Shown piece after piece: positions 1 through 8,160 of a stretch of DNA of 36,500 bases. The stretch comes from an uncultured Bacteroidales bacterium (GTDB lineage Bacteria; Bacteroidota; Bacteroidia; Bacteroidales; UBA932): assembly GCA_900319485.1 (NCBI GenBank), contig ONOQ01000017.1, forward strand, positions 1 to 36,500. The letters are read 5' to 3'. Position 1 is the first letter of the stretch. Each line of letters begins with the position of its first letter. The notes under the pieces are model-generated. The model was not told the DNA's origin. It saw only the letters and a program-made list of their open reading frames with translations, and made no database searches. A program made the translations under genes and the position numbers.

Positions 1-399
1 CATCACCTTGTTCTGTTTGGCGGTATATACTTCCCGGACTTCATCTCCCAATCCTCCGCCGCAGGGAAGCATCTTTTCCAACGGAAGCCAGCCCTTGAAT
101 TCTTCCCGGGCTTCCATGGAGAAAATACGGGTATATCCCCAGTCCCCCTCCTTTTTTGTAATGGTAAGCGGGATTGGATTGTTGCGTGGCCCGGTCCAAT
201 ACAGCAGACGGGCCTTTTTGTCAAATTCTTTGTATCCCGGTTTTGGGGAACAGGTTATATTCACAACCACAGGAGAGCCATCTGACGGCTCCTTGTGCAT
301 CTGAACGGGGTCATAGGTGATATACTTCTCAGCGCTTCCGCAGGAAGCAACCACCGTGGCTACAAATGCCAGGATAAAAGTCTTTATATGCTTACTCAT
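1..399 (-). CDS. Hypothetical lipoprotein with SH3-like segment, N-terminal part only
   Basis: This gene runs off the left edge of the window, so only its first 133 codons are visible. The ATG at 399 opens a signal peptide (MSKHIKTFILAFVATVVASC) ending in lipobox VVASC with the lipid-anchored Cys at residue 20, so the protein should be a membrane-anchored lipoprotein. After the Cys the chain is soluble. A segment with GDWGYTRI followed by KGWLPLEKM resembles the strands of bacterial SH3 domains (GEW...V...GWV pattern), but the match is by eye only. The frame is open to base 1 with normal codon use. No function can be assigned; surface or periplasmic binding is an inference from the anchor. 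Confidence 0.7.
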   Translation of the reverse strand, partial: MSKHIKTFILAFVATVVASCGSAEKYITYDPVQMHKEPSDGSPVVVNITCSPKPGYKEFDKKARLLYWTGPRNNPIPLTITKKEGDWGYTRIFSMEAREEFKGWLPLEKMLPCGGGLGDEVREVYTAKQNKVM

Positions 400-422
400 A
401 TTTGTAATTTATCGTATACAAA

Positions 423-492
423 GGTGATGATTTTTGTTTAGTATAACAAACATTTTGAGGCTTTTTGCCTAAAACCCCAAACAATCATCACC
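423..492. repeat. Inverted repeat downstream of the SDR gene
   Basis: GGTGATGATT at 423-432 is the reverse complement of AATCATCACC at 483-492. Between them lies a small hairpin, AGGC-TTTTT-GCCT, at 458-470. The structure fills the 115-bp gap between two minus-strand genes and could act in transcription termination after the SDR gene, although no clear U-run follows it. Confidence 0.4.
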
Positions 493-514
493 CGCCGAAT
501 GGAAAAAACAGCAT

Positions 515-1303
515 TCAACTAAATAGCGCGCTGAATTTTTCAAGGCGCTTCATCACCTTGAACACCAGCCAGTCCGGGAAATGGCGGAAAAATGGAATGG
601 AGAGATGATTGATAAGCCCCGGCATACAGGTTTTCTTCTTCCTGAACATCCTCTTGAGGGCCTTTGAAGCCAGTTTTTCCGGCGGAAGGCTTATGCCAAG
701 GCGCACAAACAGGCGGCGAAGCCTTGGCGACAGCCCGTACAGCCCCGTATCCACGGCTCCGGGAGTTGCCACGGTTACGCCCACGCCCATCGGCCTGAAT
801 TCATACCATATGGATTTTGAAAAACTGTAGATATACGTCTTTGTGGCTATGTATGTGTGGATTCCGGGATATTCCATCCACCTGCACAGGGAAGACATAT
901 TGAGAATATATCCGCTCCCCCTTCTGCACATATCGGCCCCGAAGAGGCGGCAAAGGCCGGTCATGGTCACAACGTGGAGCATAACCATAGCCTCAATCTT
1001 CTCCGGAGGGGTTGCGCAGAGGGCGTCGAAGAAGAAAAAGCCGGCGTTGTTGATGAGGATGTCTATTGTGAGGCCCTCCTTTGCGGCATAATCGTAGACC
1101 GTGCGGGCAGCATCCTCCCTGGCAAGGTCACAGTAGAAAGGCCAGGTCCTGACGCCATATGATTGGCTTATCTCCTTTGCGGCGGCGTCCAGTTCTTTCT
1201 CCTGATTGGAGACCATCAGGATGTCACAGGAATAATCCCTTGCGAGAATGATTGAATACTGAAGGCCGATCCCGCTGCTTGCCCCCGTCACCAGAGCCGT
1301 CAT
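515..1303 (-). CDS. Short-chain dehydrogenase/reductase (SDR family)
   Basis: This is a 262-aa classical SDR oxidoreductase, NAD(P)-dependent with unknown substrate. The N-terminal TGASSGIG cofactor loop (residues 7-14), the NNAG motif (about residue 90) and the catalytic pair in YIATK (YxxxK, with an upstream Ser in NMSS) are all present. Length is normal for the family. The basic C-terminal tail (RKKK, and hydrophobic/aromatic stretches near the end) resembles membrane-associated SDRs acting on lipids or ketoacyl substrates, which is only suggestive. Its ATG overlaps the stop of the upstream lipase-like gene by 4 bp (ATGA), so the two are translationally coupled in the nitroreductase-lipase-SDR operon. 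Confidence 0.88.
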   Translation of the reverse strand: MTALVTGASSGIGLQYSIILARDYSCDILMVSNQEKELDAAAKEISQSYGVRTWPFYCDLAREDAARTVYDYAAKEGLTIDILINNAGFFFFDALCATPPEKIEAMVMLHVVTMTGLCRLFGADMCRRGSGYILNMSSLCRWMEYPGIHTYIATKTYIYSFSKSIWYEFRPMGVGVTVATPGAVDTGLYGLSPRLRRLFVRLGISLPPEKLASKALKRMFRKKKTCMPGLINHLSIPFFRHFPDWLVFKVMKRLEKFSALFS

Positions 1304-2523
1304 AATAAGTCGTTAAGTAAGGAAAGAATCTGTGACGGGGCTATCCAGAGGCCGATTCCAAGGGTTGAGGATATCTTGGAGACGGAGTCCGTGAAAAAAG
1401 GCGCGGCACCCCAGAAGTGCGGAGAAAGGACTCCGGGGATCTGCCGGAAGTTCTCCACGCGGGAATCCACTGTAAGACCGTGATTCTCAAGGAAACGCAG
1501 GAGGTTCTCAGTATTTACCACGGGGACCACGTCATCGGCCTTGTTGTGAACCAGGGTAATGTTTTCATTGAGCCAGGGCGCCCACCCGCGGCAGAGGCGT
1601 TCACTGTCCATCGCCTTAAGGAACTTCCTGGAAATCTCGCTGTCCGGATCCAGAAGATCCGGGGTCACAAGGTCACAGAGACTGGTTGTCCCTATCAGTT
1701 CCCTAAGTTTGGGCGCGTTATAATCCCCGGATAAAAACCACTGGTCTATATTGCCGAGAAGGGGCTCCTTGAACATCTTTTCCAGCGGGATGCCCAGTTT
1801 ATAGAACTCGTTATACGCCAGCAGCACGCTTATTACGGTATCCGGCATGGAGGCCGTTCCGGATGAGACCAGATAACGGTATGTGGCCGATACATCAAAC
1901 AGCCCGCCGCCGGCAAATGTGCGGGTAAATCGGATCTCCGGGTGCTTCTGGGTGGCAATCTTAAGCGCCGCAACTGCCACCTGCCCGCCCTGGGAATAAC
2001 CAAGGTTGAAGATAACCTCATCCCAGGAATAGCCCATATCGGCAAGAAGTGTCCTGGCGGCAATGAGGGCGTCAATGCTGGCTTCACCGTTTGTATCGGC
2101 AAGGCCGTAAGCCTGATGCTTTCCCGCCGTTGCGCCAAACCCGTAATAATCGGCCGATATTGAAATGAGCCCGCTTCCCACCATCATCTTCTGGACGGTA
2201 AGTTCACCTTGGGAGGGGCTTTCGTCGTTGACATAGATGGTAATGTGATTGTAGAGGAAAAGGCCCCTGGCAGGCTGCTCCGGGGTTATTTCATCACCTA
2301 TCACTATGGCTCCCGACAGAGTTACCGGCTTACCGTAAGGGTCCCTGGACGGGTATTCGAAATTGTATGCCGTACACTTGGCATCATCGTACCTTACGGT
2401 GTCCGTGATGCGGGCCGGCGGGAGTTCCTGCACCTTTCCTTCCTCCTCGGGCGTAACAGGATTGGCGCGGCTACATGAAACCGCGCCAATTAAAACAAGT
2501 GCAAATTTTAGAAACCTCTTCAC
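1300..2523 (-). CDS. Secreted alpha/beta-hydrolase lipoprotein, lipase-like
   Basis: The 407-aa product begins with a lipoprotein signal peptide (GAVSC, Cys17), so it is probably anchored in the outer or inner membrane. The nucleophile elbow GYSQGG, preceded by a DYYGFG strand, marks an alpha/beta hydrolase of the secretory-lipase/prolyl-peptidase-like type. A VPVVNTENLLRFL stretch and a later PHFWGAAPFF segment are in the right places for the acid and His of the triad. Translation starts at GTG, overlapping the TAG stop of the upstream nitroreductase gene by one base. The physiological ester substrate cannot be told from the sequence. Confidence 0.82.
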   Translation of the reverse strand: MKRFLKFALVLIGAVSCSRANPVTPEEEGKVQELPPARITDTVRYDDAKCTAYNFEYPSRDPYGKPVTLSGAIVIGDEITPEQPARGLFLYNHITIYVNDESPSQGELTVQKMMVGSGLISISADYYGFGATAGKHQAYGLADTNGEASIDALIAARTLLADMGYSWDEVIFNLGYSQGGQVAVAALKIATQKHPEIRFTRTFAGGGLFDVSATYRYLVSSGTASMPDTVISVLLAYNEFYKLGIPLEKMFKEPLLGNIDQWFLSGDYNAPKLRELIGTTSLCDLVTPDLLDPDSEISRKFLKAMDSERLCRGWAPWLNENITLVHNKADDVVPVVNTENLLRFLENHGLTVDSRVENFRQIPGVLSPHFWGAAPFFTDSVSKISSTLGIGLWIAPSQILSLLNDLL

Positions 2524-3143
2524 TACAGGGTTTTCACAATCTGGTCAAGAGGCTTTCTCTCCGAGTGAAGTTCAGTGGGATTTCCTGCTCCTTCTGCGGG
2601 ATGGCCGATTGCGAGGAGGGCGTAGATGCCGTGACCCTGGGTTTCGGGAAGGGCTTCGCGCACCTTGCTGGGATTGAAGTCCCATATCCACATATTGGCA
2701 AGGCCCGCATCCGTTGCCGTAAGCATAAGATGGGTAAGGAGGATGGCGGCGTCTGTCTTGGCGGCATTCACGCCGTCGCTTTCACGTACCCAGGCCTCTT
2801 CATTGCGGCAGCCCACGATAAGCACAACGGGAGCGCCGTAGCAGGGGTGAACCGTGTGGAGGCGCGCCAGGGCTTCCTCGCTCTTGACAACCCAGATACG
2901 GGTGGGCTGGTTGTTCCCCGCCGACGGAGCCAGGCGCCCGGCCTCAAGGATCATCTGAAGTTTTGACTCCTGAACCGGATAAGTGCTGAACGAGTGGCAG
3001 GAATACCGGCTTTCCAGGATCTGCATAAAGGCGTCGGAGCCGTAATGGTACTTTGTGATTTTGTTCTCCACGTCAGAGAAGGCTGCGCGGTTCATTGTTT
3101 TGTTAACGTCGAAAATCCGACTCAGTAGACTCTTCTTTGCCAT
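2523..3143 (-). CDS. Nitroreductase-family flavoprotein
   Basis: This 206-aa FMN-dependent oxidoreductase of the nitroreductase superfamily has the N-terminal SRYSCHSF (R-x-S FMN phosphate site), RLAPSAGNNQP (cofactor-binding loop) and a late GHP motif in LLAIGHPAEG. These are the conserved family landmarks, and the length is usual. The substrate is unknown; such enzymes reduce quinones, nitro compounds or flavins with NAD(P)H in the cytoplasm. It is the first gene of an operon with the lipase-like and SDR genes, and a TATATTTG -7 box at 3172-3179 lies 28 nt before the ATG. Confidence 0.88.
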   Translation of the reverse strand: MAKKSLLSRIFDVNKTMNRAAFSDVENKITKYHYGSDAFMQILESRYSCHSFSTYPVQESKLQMILEAGRLAPSAGNNQPTRIWVVKSEEALARLHTVHPCYGAPVVLIVGCRNEEAWVRESDGVNAAKTDAAILLTHLMLTATDAGLANMWIWDFNPSKVREALPETQGHGIYALLAIGHPAEGAGNPTELHSERKPLDQIVKTL

Positions 3144-3171
3144 ATGCTTTAGTGTATTGATTATCCGTTTG

Positions 3172-3179
3172 CAAATATA
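3172..3179 (-). promoter_or_regulatory. -7 box of the nitroreductase operon
   Basis: On the minus strand this reads TATATTTG, a match to the Bacteroidota TAnnTTTG consensus. It is placed 28 nt before the start codon. Confidence 0.5.
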
Positions 3180-3207
3180 CTTTTTTAGAGATAGAAATCA
3201 AAACGCG

Positions 3208-4569
3208 CTATTTGAACAGCGCCTTCACAAGGGCGGGGATATCGGCCACTTTCACTATCTCAATGCCTTCAGGCTTTGTGTCAAAGTGGGTGTACGAACT
3301 CACGAAAATCCTCTTGAATCCCAGTCTGGCAGCCTCTACGGCGCGCCTTGCGGCTTGGGAGACGGGCCTGATTTCTCCGCTTAGGCCCACTTCCCCGGCA
3401 AAGCATACATCGGCCTTTATAGGATAGTCGAAGTTGGAGGAAAGGACGGCGCAGATGACGGCAAGGTCTGCGGCGGGGTCAGTGATCCTGAGGCCGCCGG
3501 CCATATTGAGGAACACGTCCTTCTGGCCAAGTTTAAAGCCCGCACGGCGCTCCAGCACCGCCAGAAGCATATTGAGGCGCCTGACGTCAAAGCCTGTAGC
3601 GCTGCGCTGGGCGGTTCCGTAGACGGCGCTTGACACAAGGGCCTGGACCTCGAAGAGGAAGGGCCTGTTGCCGTCCAGCATTGCCGATATGGCCGTGCCG
3701 GAAAGGCCTTCCTGATGCATGGGGATGAGCATCTCGGAGGGGTTTGCAACCTCCCGGAGGCCGGTGCCGGTCATTTCAAAGACAGCAAGTTCAGAGGTGC
3801 TTCCAAAGCGGTTTTTGATGCTGCGGAGAACGCGATAAGCCCCGCGGTTTTCTCCCTCGAACTGCAGCACAACGTCTACAATGTGCTCCAGGATCTTGGG
3901 GCCCGCGATGGTGCCTTCCTTTGTTATATGGCCGATAAGTATGACGGGGATGCCGGAGCCTTTGGCAAACCTTAAGAGCTGCGCGGCAACCTCCTTGATC
4001 TGGCTCACGCTGCCGGCGGTGGAGTCCACTGTTTGGCAGTACATTGTCTGGACGGAGTCCACTATCATAAGGTCCGGAGCGGTCTCCTGGGCCTGTTTCA
4101 GGATCTCCGCCATATCCGTCTCACTGTATATAAGGCAGTTGGTGCAGTCTCCGCCAAGTCTGTCGGCCCTCATCTTCACCTGCTTTACGGACTCCTCTCC
4201 GGTGACGTAGAGGGTTTTAAGATCCGGCCTTTTTAGGGGAAGTTGCAGGGAAAGGGTACTTTTGCCGATACCGGGCTCTCCGCCCATCAGCACCAGGCTT
4301 CCCTTCACGATGCCGCCGCCAAGAAGGCGGTCCACCTCCGGGCTTCCAAGGGACACGCGGTCTTCAACGGCCGTGGAGACGTCCTTGAGGGGCATTGGCT
4401 TTGCGCCCGCGCCGGGGACGCTCACAGAGGCCTTTTTGCCAGTTACCACTTCCTTTTCCACCATAGTGTTCCACTCCCCGCAGGCGGGGCAGCGCCCCAT
4501 CCACTTGGAGTACTCGTTTCCGCAATTTGAGCAGAACCACAGAGTCTTTGTCTTGCTTGCTGTAGCCAT
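3208..4569 (-). CDS. radA: DNA repair protein RadA
   Basis: This 453-aa RecA-like ATPase acts in processing of recombination intermediates and branch migration. Residues 13-30 form the N-terminal zinc finger (CSNC...CPAC). Walker A GEPGIGKS lies at about 97-104. The RadA-specific KNRFGS motif follows in the ATPase core, and the C-terminal Lon-like domain (AGGLRITDPAADLAVICAV) completes the usual architecture. An upstream TTG at 4587 is in frame, but the TATATTTG -7 box lies inside that extension, so I chose the ATG at 4569. The gene is monocistronic, with the upstream gene's terminator immediately before its promoter. Confidence 0.95.
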   Translation of the reverse strand: MATASKTKTLWFCSNCGNEYSKWMGRCPACGEWNTMVEKEVVTGKKASVSVPGAGAKPMPLKDVSTAVEDRVSLGSPEVDRLLGGGIVKGSLVLMGGEPGIGKSTLSLQLPLKRPDLKTLYVTGEESVKQVKMRADRLGGDCTNCLIYSETDMAEILKQAQETAPDLMIVDSVQTMYCQTVDSTAGSVSQIKEVAAQLLRFAKGSGIPVILIGHITKEGTIAGPKILEHIVDVVLQFEGENRGAYRVLRSIKNRFGSTSELAVFEMTGTGLREVANPSEMLIPMHQEGLSGTAISAMLDGNRPFLFEVQALVSSAVYGTAQRSATGFDVRRLNMLLAVLERRAGFKLGQKDVFLNMAGGLRITDPAADLAVICAVLSSNFDYPIKADVCFAGEVGLSGEIRPVSQAARRAVEAARLGFKRIFVSSYTHFDTKPEGIEIVKVADIPALVKALFK

Positions 4570-4576
4570 ACAGACA

Positions 4577-4584
4577 CAAATATA
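4577..4584 (-). promoter_or_regulatory. -7 box of radA, near-leaderless
   Basis: The minus strand reads TATATTTG, followed by 7 nt and then the radA ATG. The transcription start should fall at or next to the start codon. This box also decides the start, because the in-frame TTG at 4587 lies upstream of it. Confidence 0.55.
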
Positions 4585-4588
4585 CAAA

Positions 4589-4616
4589 AAATCCCGGGGC
4601 TTTCGCTCCGGGATTT
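4589..4616 (-). terminator. Rho-independent terminator after the small lipoprotein gene
   Basis: A 9-bp stem (AAATCCCGG / CCGGGATTT) with a 10-nt loop is followed on the minus strand by a T-run (ATTTTTTG). It sits 19 bp past the stop of the 4635-4886 gene and directly abuts the radA promoter. Confidence 0.75.
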
Positions 4617-4634
4617 AGTTTTTGAAGGTGAAGC

Positions 4635-4886
4635 TTACTTCTTGATAGCCTCAACAGCTGCATCTGCGGCGGCGTTGATACCCTCAACAGCCTTCTCAGT
4701 AGCGGCGTCCTTAACGGCCTCAACTGCCTCGTTGGCAGCAGCCTCAACGGCGTTCTTTTCTTCGCAGCACTCGGTCTTTGCTTCCTCTGCGGGAGCGGCC
4801 TCGGCCTTCTTGTTTGCGTTGTTACCGCAAGCAACTGCAGCAGCCATAAGGGCTACGATAGCAGCAGACATAAATACTTTCTTCAT
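4635..4886 (-). CDS. Small Ala/Glu-rich lipoprotein
   Basis: This 83-aa protein has a clean lipoprotein signal (MKKVFMSAAIVALMAAAVAC, lipobox AVAC, Cys20). The mature part is about 63 residues, almost entirely Ala, Glu, Lys, Asn and Val, with helical repeats of the AANEAVEAVKDAA type, and it has a CCEE pair near residue 40. It looks like an amphipathic helical surface or periplasmic lipoprotein. I do not recognise a characterised family. It is a single-gene unit, ending in a strong terminator. Confidence 0.75.
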   Translation of the reverse strand: MKKVFMSAAIVALMAAAVACGNNANKKAEAAPAEEAKTECCEEKNAVEAAANEAVEAVKDAATEKAVEGINAAADAAVEAIKK

Positions 4887-5025
4887 AGTAGTAATGATAA
4901 TTTAAAGTTAACTTTGGTGTGTTTTATACACTACTGGCCGCAAAATTATAATTAAATTTTTTAAAATCAAAGGTTTTTTTTAGAAATGTGCCCCGGGTAC
5001 AATATTTGCGGCTGAATTCCGCTGT

Positions 5026-5421
5026 ATGAAAAAGACAGATCTCACATCCAAGGACTTAGTCAAGTACGAGGGTAATTACTCAGAGGCCGCATTCTGGGAA
5101 AAAGTGAAGAAGATAGCCTCCAAGGCCGGGGTTAAAACAATTTATTACGCGCTGGTGCTGTATTACACACTTACGGACCCTTCAACCCCCGCCAAATACA
5201 AGGCTGTCATTATGGGAGCCCTGGGATATTTCATCCTTCCTTTCGATTTGTTACCTGATCTTATCCCGTTCGCCGGTCTGGCCGACGACTGGGCGGCGCT
5301 GGTGGCGGCGGTGGCTTATGTTGCATCGGCCATAACCCCTTCCATCAAAGAAAAGGCCCGCGCCAAGGTAACTTCCTGGTTCGGGCACGTGGAGGATTCA
5401 TCGCTTGGGGATCTTCGCTAG
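5026..5421 (+). CDS. DUF1232 (YkvA-like) small membrane protein
   Basis: The 131-aa product carries the DUF1232 signature GYFILPFDLLPDLIPFAGLADD in the central hydrophobic segment, flanked by charged termini. Members are small integral membrane proteins of unknown function, widespread in bacteria. The start is ATG with a lysine-rich N-terminus. Its TAG stop shares the tetranucleotide CTAG with the stop of the convergent ispF gene, so the two reading frames overlap by 4 bp. Confidence 0.85.
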   Translation: MKKTDLTSKDLVKYEGNYSEAAFWEKVKKIASKAGVKTIYYALVLYYTLTDPSTPAKYKAVIMGALGYFILPFDLLPDLIPFAGLADDWAALVAAVAYVASAITPSIKEKARAKVTSWFGHVEDSSLGDLR

Positions 5422-5897
5422 TCTTTGAGGATAAGGGCCGATGCCCATACCTCGCAGCCTTCGGATCTGCCTACAAAGCCTAATTTCTCAGTGGTGGTGG
5501 CCTTTATGGACACTCGGTCGGCCGTTACGCCAAGGATTGGCGCAAGGGTTCCACGCATTGTGCCTATGTGCGGGGCCAGTTTGGGCCTCTGGAGGGCTAT
5601 GGTAATGTCCACGTTGCCAACTTTGTAGCCCTTGGTGTGGATGAGGTCCACTACCTTTCTGAGGAGGATCTTGCTGTCCACGCCCTTCCATTCATCGGAA
5701 GTGTCCGGGAAAAGATGGCCGATATCCCCCAGCGCCAGACACCCCAGCAGGGCGTCGCAGAGCGCGTGAATGGCCACATCCCCGTCTGAGTGTGCCACAA
5801 AGCCGTTTTCCGAAGGGATCTGCACGCCGCCAAGCCACATCTGGAGCCCCGGCGCTATTGCGTGCACGTCATATCCGTTTCCTACTCTTATATCCAT
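5418..5897 (-). CDS. ispF: 2-C-methyl-D-erythritol 2,4-cyclodiphosphate synthase
   Basis: This 159-aa MEP-pathway enzyme cyclises CDP-ME 2-phosphate to MEcPP for isoprenoid synthesis. The metal ligands are visible as D10 and H12 (GNGYDVHAI) and H44 (AHSDGDVAIH). The DIGHLFPDTS loop and the C-terminal TTTEKLGFVGRSEG motif are intact. The frame extends eight codons upstream to 5921, but a TAACTTTG box lies inside that extension, 5 nt before the ATG at 5897. That makes 5897 the likely start and the mRNA nearly leaderless. The gene stands alone and converges on the DUF1232 gene. Confidence 0.95.
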   Translation of the reverse strand: MDIRVGNGYDVHAIAPGLQMWLGGVQIPSENGFVAHSDGDVAIHALCDALLGCLALGDIGHLFPDTSDEWKGVDSKILLRKVVDLIHTKGYKVGNVDITIALQRPKLAPHIGTMRGTLAPILGVTADRVSIKATTTEKLGFVGRSEGCEVWASALILKD

Positions 5898-5902
5898 AGA
5901 TG

Positions 5903-5910
5903 CAAAGTTA
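5903..5910 (-). promoter_or_regulatory. -7 box of ispF, near-leaderless
   Basis: The minus strand reads TAACTTTG, then 5 nt (CATCT), then ATG. It decides the ispF start. Confidence 0.55.
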
Positions 5911-5947
5911 CGCCTTTTCATTGATATTCCAACGCACCCCGCTATTG

Positions 5948-6067
5948 TTCTCCCCTGGCGGTGGAGCTCAGAATGCTGGTTATCAGGTGGTTGCGAGAGT
6001 TTCTACCAGAACTAATTCTAGTAGACACCTTTGTAACAACCTGATTTATAATCACTTAACCTCCACC
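5948..6067. repeat. Family-A intergenic inverted repeat, copy 1
   Basis: The element begins with TTCTCCCCTGGCGGTGG and ends with the complementary CTTAACCTCCACC. Its centre is an imperfect hairpin, TTTCTACCAGAA ... TTCTAGTAGA, around 6000-6025. It lies between DUF456 and ispF. GTTCTCCCCTGGCGGTGG (18 nt) is identical to the end of copy 2. Confidence 0.75.
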
Positions 6068-6080
6068 GGGCGATTGGCCT

Positions 6081-6575
6081 CTAGAACGCGTAGATGACAA
6101 TGTAGAACATCATCACGGCGGTGCAGATGAGTTTGGCGCCGGTTCCAAAGATAAAGCCCAGGAATGCTCCAAAGGCCGATTTCAGCGATGTTCCGGTATC
6201 TTTTCCTGCAAATACAAGTTCTGCAATGAATGCTCCAAGAAGGGACCCGAAGATCATCCCGATAGGAGGATAGATAAGGCCCACAAAAAGGCCGGCTATT
6301 GCACCCCAGCCCCCGTATTTACTGCCTCCGGTGAGTTTTGTGAAATATGCCGGGACAATGTAATCCAGGATGCTGATTACAATCACAATACCTAGCCACA
6401 CTAGGAGCATTGTTGTAGAGAGTGGTTCTCCGGCGGCATTGGTGCCTGAGCCCCAGATGTAAAGGAGCAGCATGCCAAACCAACTGAGGGGCGGCCCCGG
6501 AAGGCCCGGAGCCACGCTGCCCACTATTCCTACTACGCCAAGAATGATGGCGGCTATTGCAATAAACGTTTCCAT
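6081..6575 (-). CDS. DUF456 integral membrane protein
   Basis: This 164-aa, very hydrophobic protein has about four to five predicted membrane helices and glycine-rich segments. The pattern GSVAPGLPGPPLSW at residues 19-32 and the later GGWGAIAGLFVGLIYPPIGMI and GSLLGAFIAEL segments are typical of DUF456 proteins, whose biochemical role is unknown. The ATG at 6575 is preceded by a TATTTTTG -7 box only 4 nt away. Its promoter overlaps the divergent promoter of the aminopeptidase gene. Confidence 0.85.
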   Translation of the reverse strand: METFIAIAAIILGVVGIVGSVAPGLPGPPLSWFGMLLLYIWGSGTNAAGEPLSTTMLLVWLGIVIVISILDYIVPAYFTKLTGGSKYGGWGAIAGLFVGLIYPPIGMIFGSLLGAFIAELVFAGKDTGTSLKSAFGAFLGFIFGTGAKLICTAVMMFYIVIYAF

Positions 6576-6579
6576 AGCA

Positions 6580-6587
6580 CAAAAATA
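6580..6587 (-). promoter_or_regulatory. -7 box of the DUF456 gene with a matching -33 TTTG
   Basis: The minus strand reads TATTTTTG, 4 nt before the ATG. A TTTG on the minus strand (6607-6610) lies 19 nt upstream, the normal -33 spacing in Bacteroidota. This promoter overlaps the divergent pepP promoter. Confidence 0.6.
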
Positions 6588-6592
6588 TTCAT

Positions 6593-6600
6593 TATCTTTG
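6593..6600 (+). promoter_or_regulatory. -7 box of the aminopeptidase gene
   Basis: TATCTTTG lies 25 nt before the ATG at 6626. It is back to back with the DUF456 -7 box at 6580-6587, so RNA polymerase cannot easily occupy both promoters at once. Confidence 0.55.
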
Positions 6601-6625
6601 ATGAAACAAAAAACGTGCAGAAACT

Positions 6626-8020
6626 ATGTTTGCAAAGGAAGTTTATGTAAGAAGGCGTGAAACGCTGCTTCAGAAAATGCGTGAGGCCGGGCAGAGCGGT
6701 CTTATTCTTTTTATAGGTAACGCAGAGGCCCCCGCCCAGTACAGGGACAATTGCTATAAATGGCGTCAGGACAGCACCTGGCTGTATTATTTTGGTCTGG
6801 ACGAGCCCAATATGGCAGCAGTCCTCAGCATAGATTCCGGCAACCAGGGCATCTTTGCAAACGACGTTGACATTGACGATATTATCTGGATGGGACCACA
6901 GGAATCCGTTGCTTCAAAGGCCGCCTCGGTTGGTATTCTGAAGACCGCCCCTTATGACAATCTGGCAGGATGGTTAAAGGAAAACGTCAAAGGCCGCACC
7001 ATACATATCATCCCTCCGTCCAGGTATTACAACACCCTTAAACTTATGGAACTTCTTGGCTGCGCACGCGTAGACAAGAGGGTGTCAGAAGCCCTTGTGA
7101 AGGCAATAGTATCCCAGCGCCTTGTCAAGGAAGACATAGAGATAGCCGCCATTGACGACGCCTGCGCCCTTGGTTATGAGATGCATTCCGTGGGCCGGGA
7201 TTCAATCAAAGCCGGTATCCTGGAGCAGGAAATTGTGGGTAAGATGGAAGGCGTAACCCTTTCAAAGGGCTGGGGCGTTTCCTTCCCCACCATCCTTACC
7301 CAGCATGGAGAAACCCTTCACAACCACCTTCATGACAAGATTATCGAGCCCGGAAAACTTATGGTCATTGATGCCGGTGCAGAGAGTAATCTCCACTACG
7401 CATCGGATTTCACCCGCACGTATCCAACTTCCGGAAAGTTCACTGCCAAGCAGAGGGATGTATACCAGATTGTATACGAATGCAATGAACTGGCATTCAG
7501 CCTCACAAAGCCCGGAACAACTTACCGTGACGTCCACCTTGCCGTAGCACGCAAGATGCTGGACGGCCTCCAGGCCCTGGACCTGGTCCACGGAGACCTT
7601 GACGAGATGGTAGCCTGCGGCATTGCAGGCCTGTTCCAGCCTCACGGCCTTGGCCACAATATGGGCCTTGACGTCCATGATATGGAGGACCTCGGAGAGA
7701 ATCTGGTGGGGTATGATCCGGACCAGAAGCGTGCAAAACAGCTCGGACTAGGCTCACTCCGTATGGCCCGCCGCCTCGTCCCCGGCCACGTAATCACCGA
7801 TGAACCAGGCATTTACTTCATTCCCGCCCTCATAGAAAAGTTCAAGAAGGAAGGCCTTGGAAAGGACTTTGTGAACTACGCTAAACTGGAAGGCTACTAT
7901 GACTTTGGCGGCATCCGCCTGGAAGACGACGTCCTTGTAACTCCCACCGGCGCCCGCCGCCTTGGTCCCAAGCGTCTCCCCATTGCTCCGGACGATGTTG
8001 AGGCCGCAATGGCTAAATAG
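6626..8020 (+). CDS. pepP: Xaa-Pro aminopeptidase (M24B metallopeptidase)
   Basis: The 464-aa protein has the two-domain layout of aminopeptidase P, which releases N-terminal residues preceding proline. The creatinase-like N-terminal domain spans about 1-180. The pita-bread catalytic domain carries all five metal ligands: D249 and D260 in IDAGAESNLHYASDFTRTYP, H344 in GLGHNMG, E393 in ITDEPGIYF, and E433 in IRLEDDV. The length is as expected. It is expressed from its own promoter and ends in front of an inverted-repeat element that may serve as a bidirectional terminator with the convergent tsaC-like gene. Confidence 0.93.
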   Translation: MFAKEVYVRRRETLLQKMREAGQSGLILFIGNAEAPAQYRDNCYKWRQDSTWLYYFGLDEPNMAAVLSIDSGNQGIFANDVDIDDIIWMGPQESVASKAASVGILKTAPYDNLAGWLKENVKGRTIHIIPPSRYYNTLKLMELLGCARVDKRVSEALVKAIVSQRLVKEDIEIAAIDDACALGYEMHSVGRDSIKAGILEQEIVGKMEGVTLSKGWGVSFPTILTQHGETLHNHLHDKIIEPGKLMVIDAGAESNLHYASDFTRTYPTSGKFTAKQRDVYQIVYECNELAFSLTKPGTTYRDVHLAVARKMLDGLQALDLVHGDLDEMVACGIAGLFQPHGLGHNMGLDVHDMEDLGENLVGYDPDQKRAKQLGLGSLRMARRLVPGHVITDEPGIYFIPALIEKFKKEGLGKDFVNYAKLEGYYDFGGIRLEDDVLVTPTGARRLGPKRLPIAPDDVEAAMAK

Positions 8021-8024
8021 TTTT

Positions 8025-8145
8025 GGTGGAGGTTAAATAGCTGTCAGTCAAATCATTACAAAAGTTTCTACCAGAACTTTTTCTGGTAGAAACTTTTGTA
8101 AACGCCTGACAGTAAACACATTAAGCCCCACCGCCAGGGGAGAAC
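8025..8145. repeat. Family-A intergenic inverted repeat, copy 2 (best preserved)
   Basis: A perfect 21-bp stem (8056-8076 with 8081-8101) encloses the loop CTTT, and its arms contain TTTCTACCAGAA. CTGTCAG at 8041-8047 pairs with CTGACAG at 8106-8112. The outer arms GGTGGAGGTTAA (8025-8036) and TTAAGCCCCACC (8121-8132) pair with two mismatches. The end at 8128-8145 is identical, on the opposite strand, to the start of copy 1. It lies between convergent genes and could terminate both transcripts. Confidence 0.85.
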
Positions 8146-8160
8146 GATTAGTGGAGAGGG

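Noticed and set aside
3208-4587. TTG start for radA giving six extra residues
   Set aside because: The -7 box TATATTTG lies inside that extension. The ATG at 4569 begins a normal RadA N-terminus.
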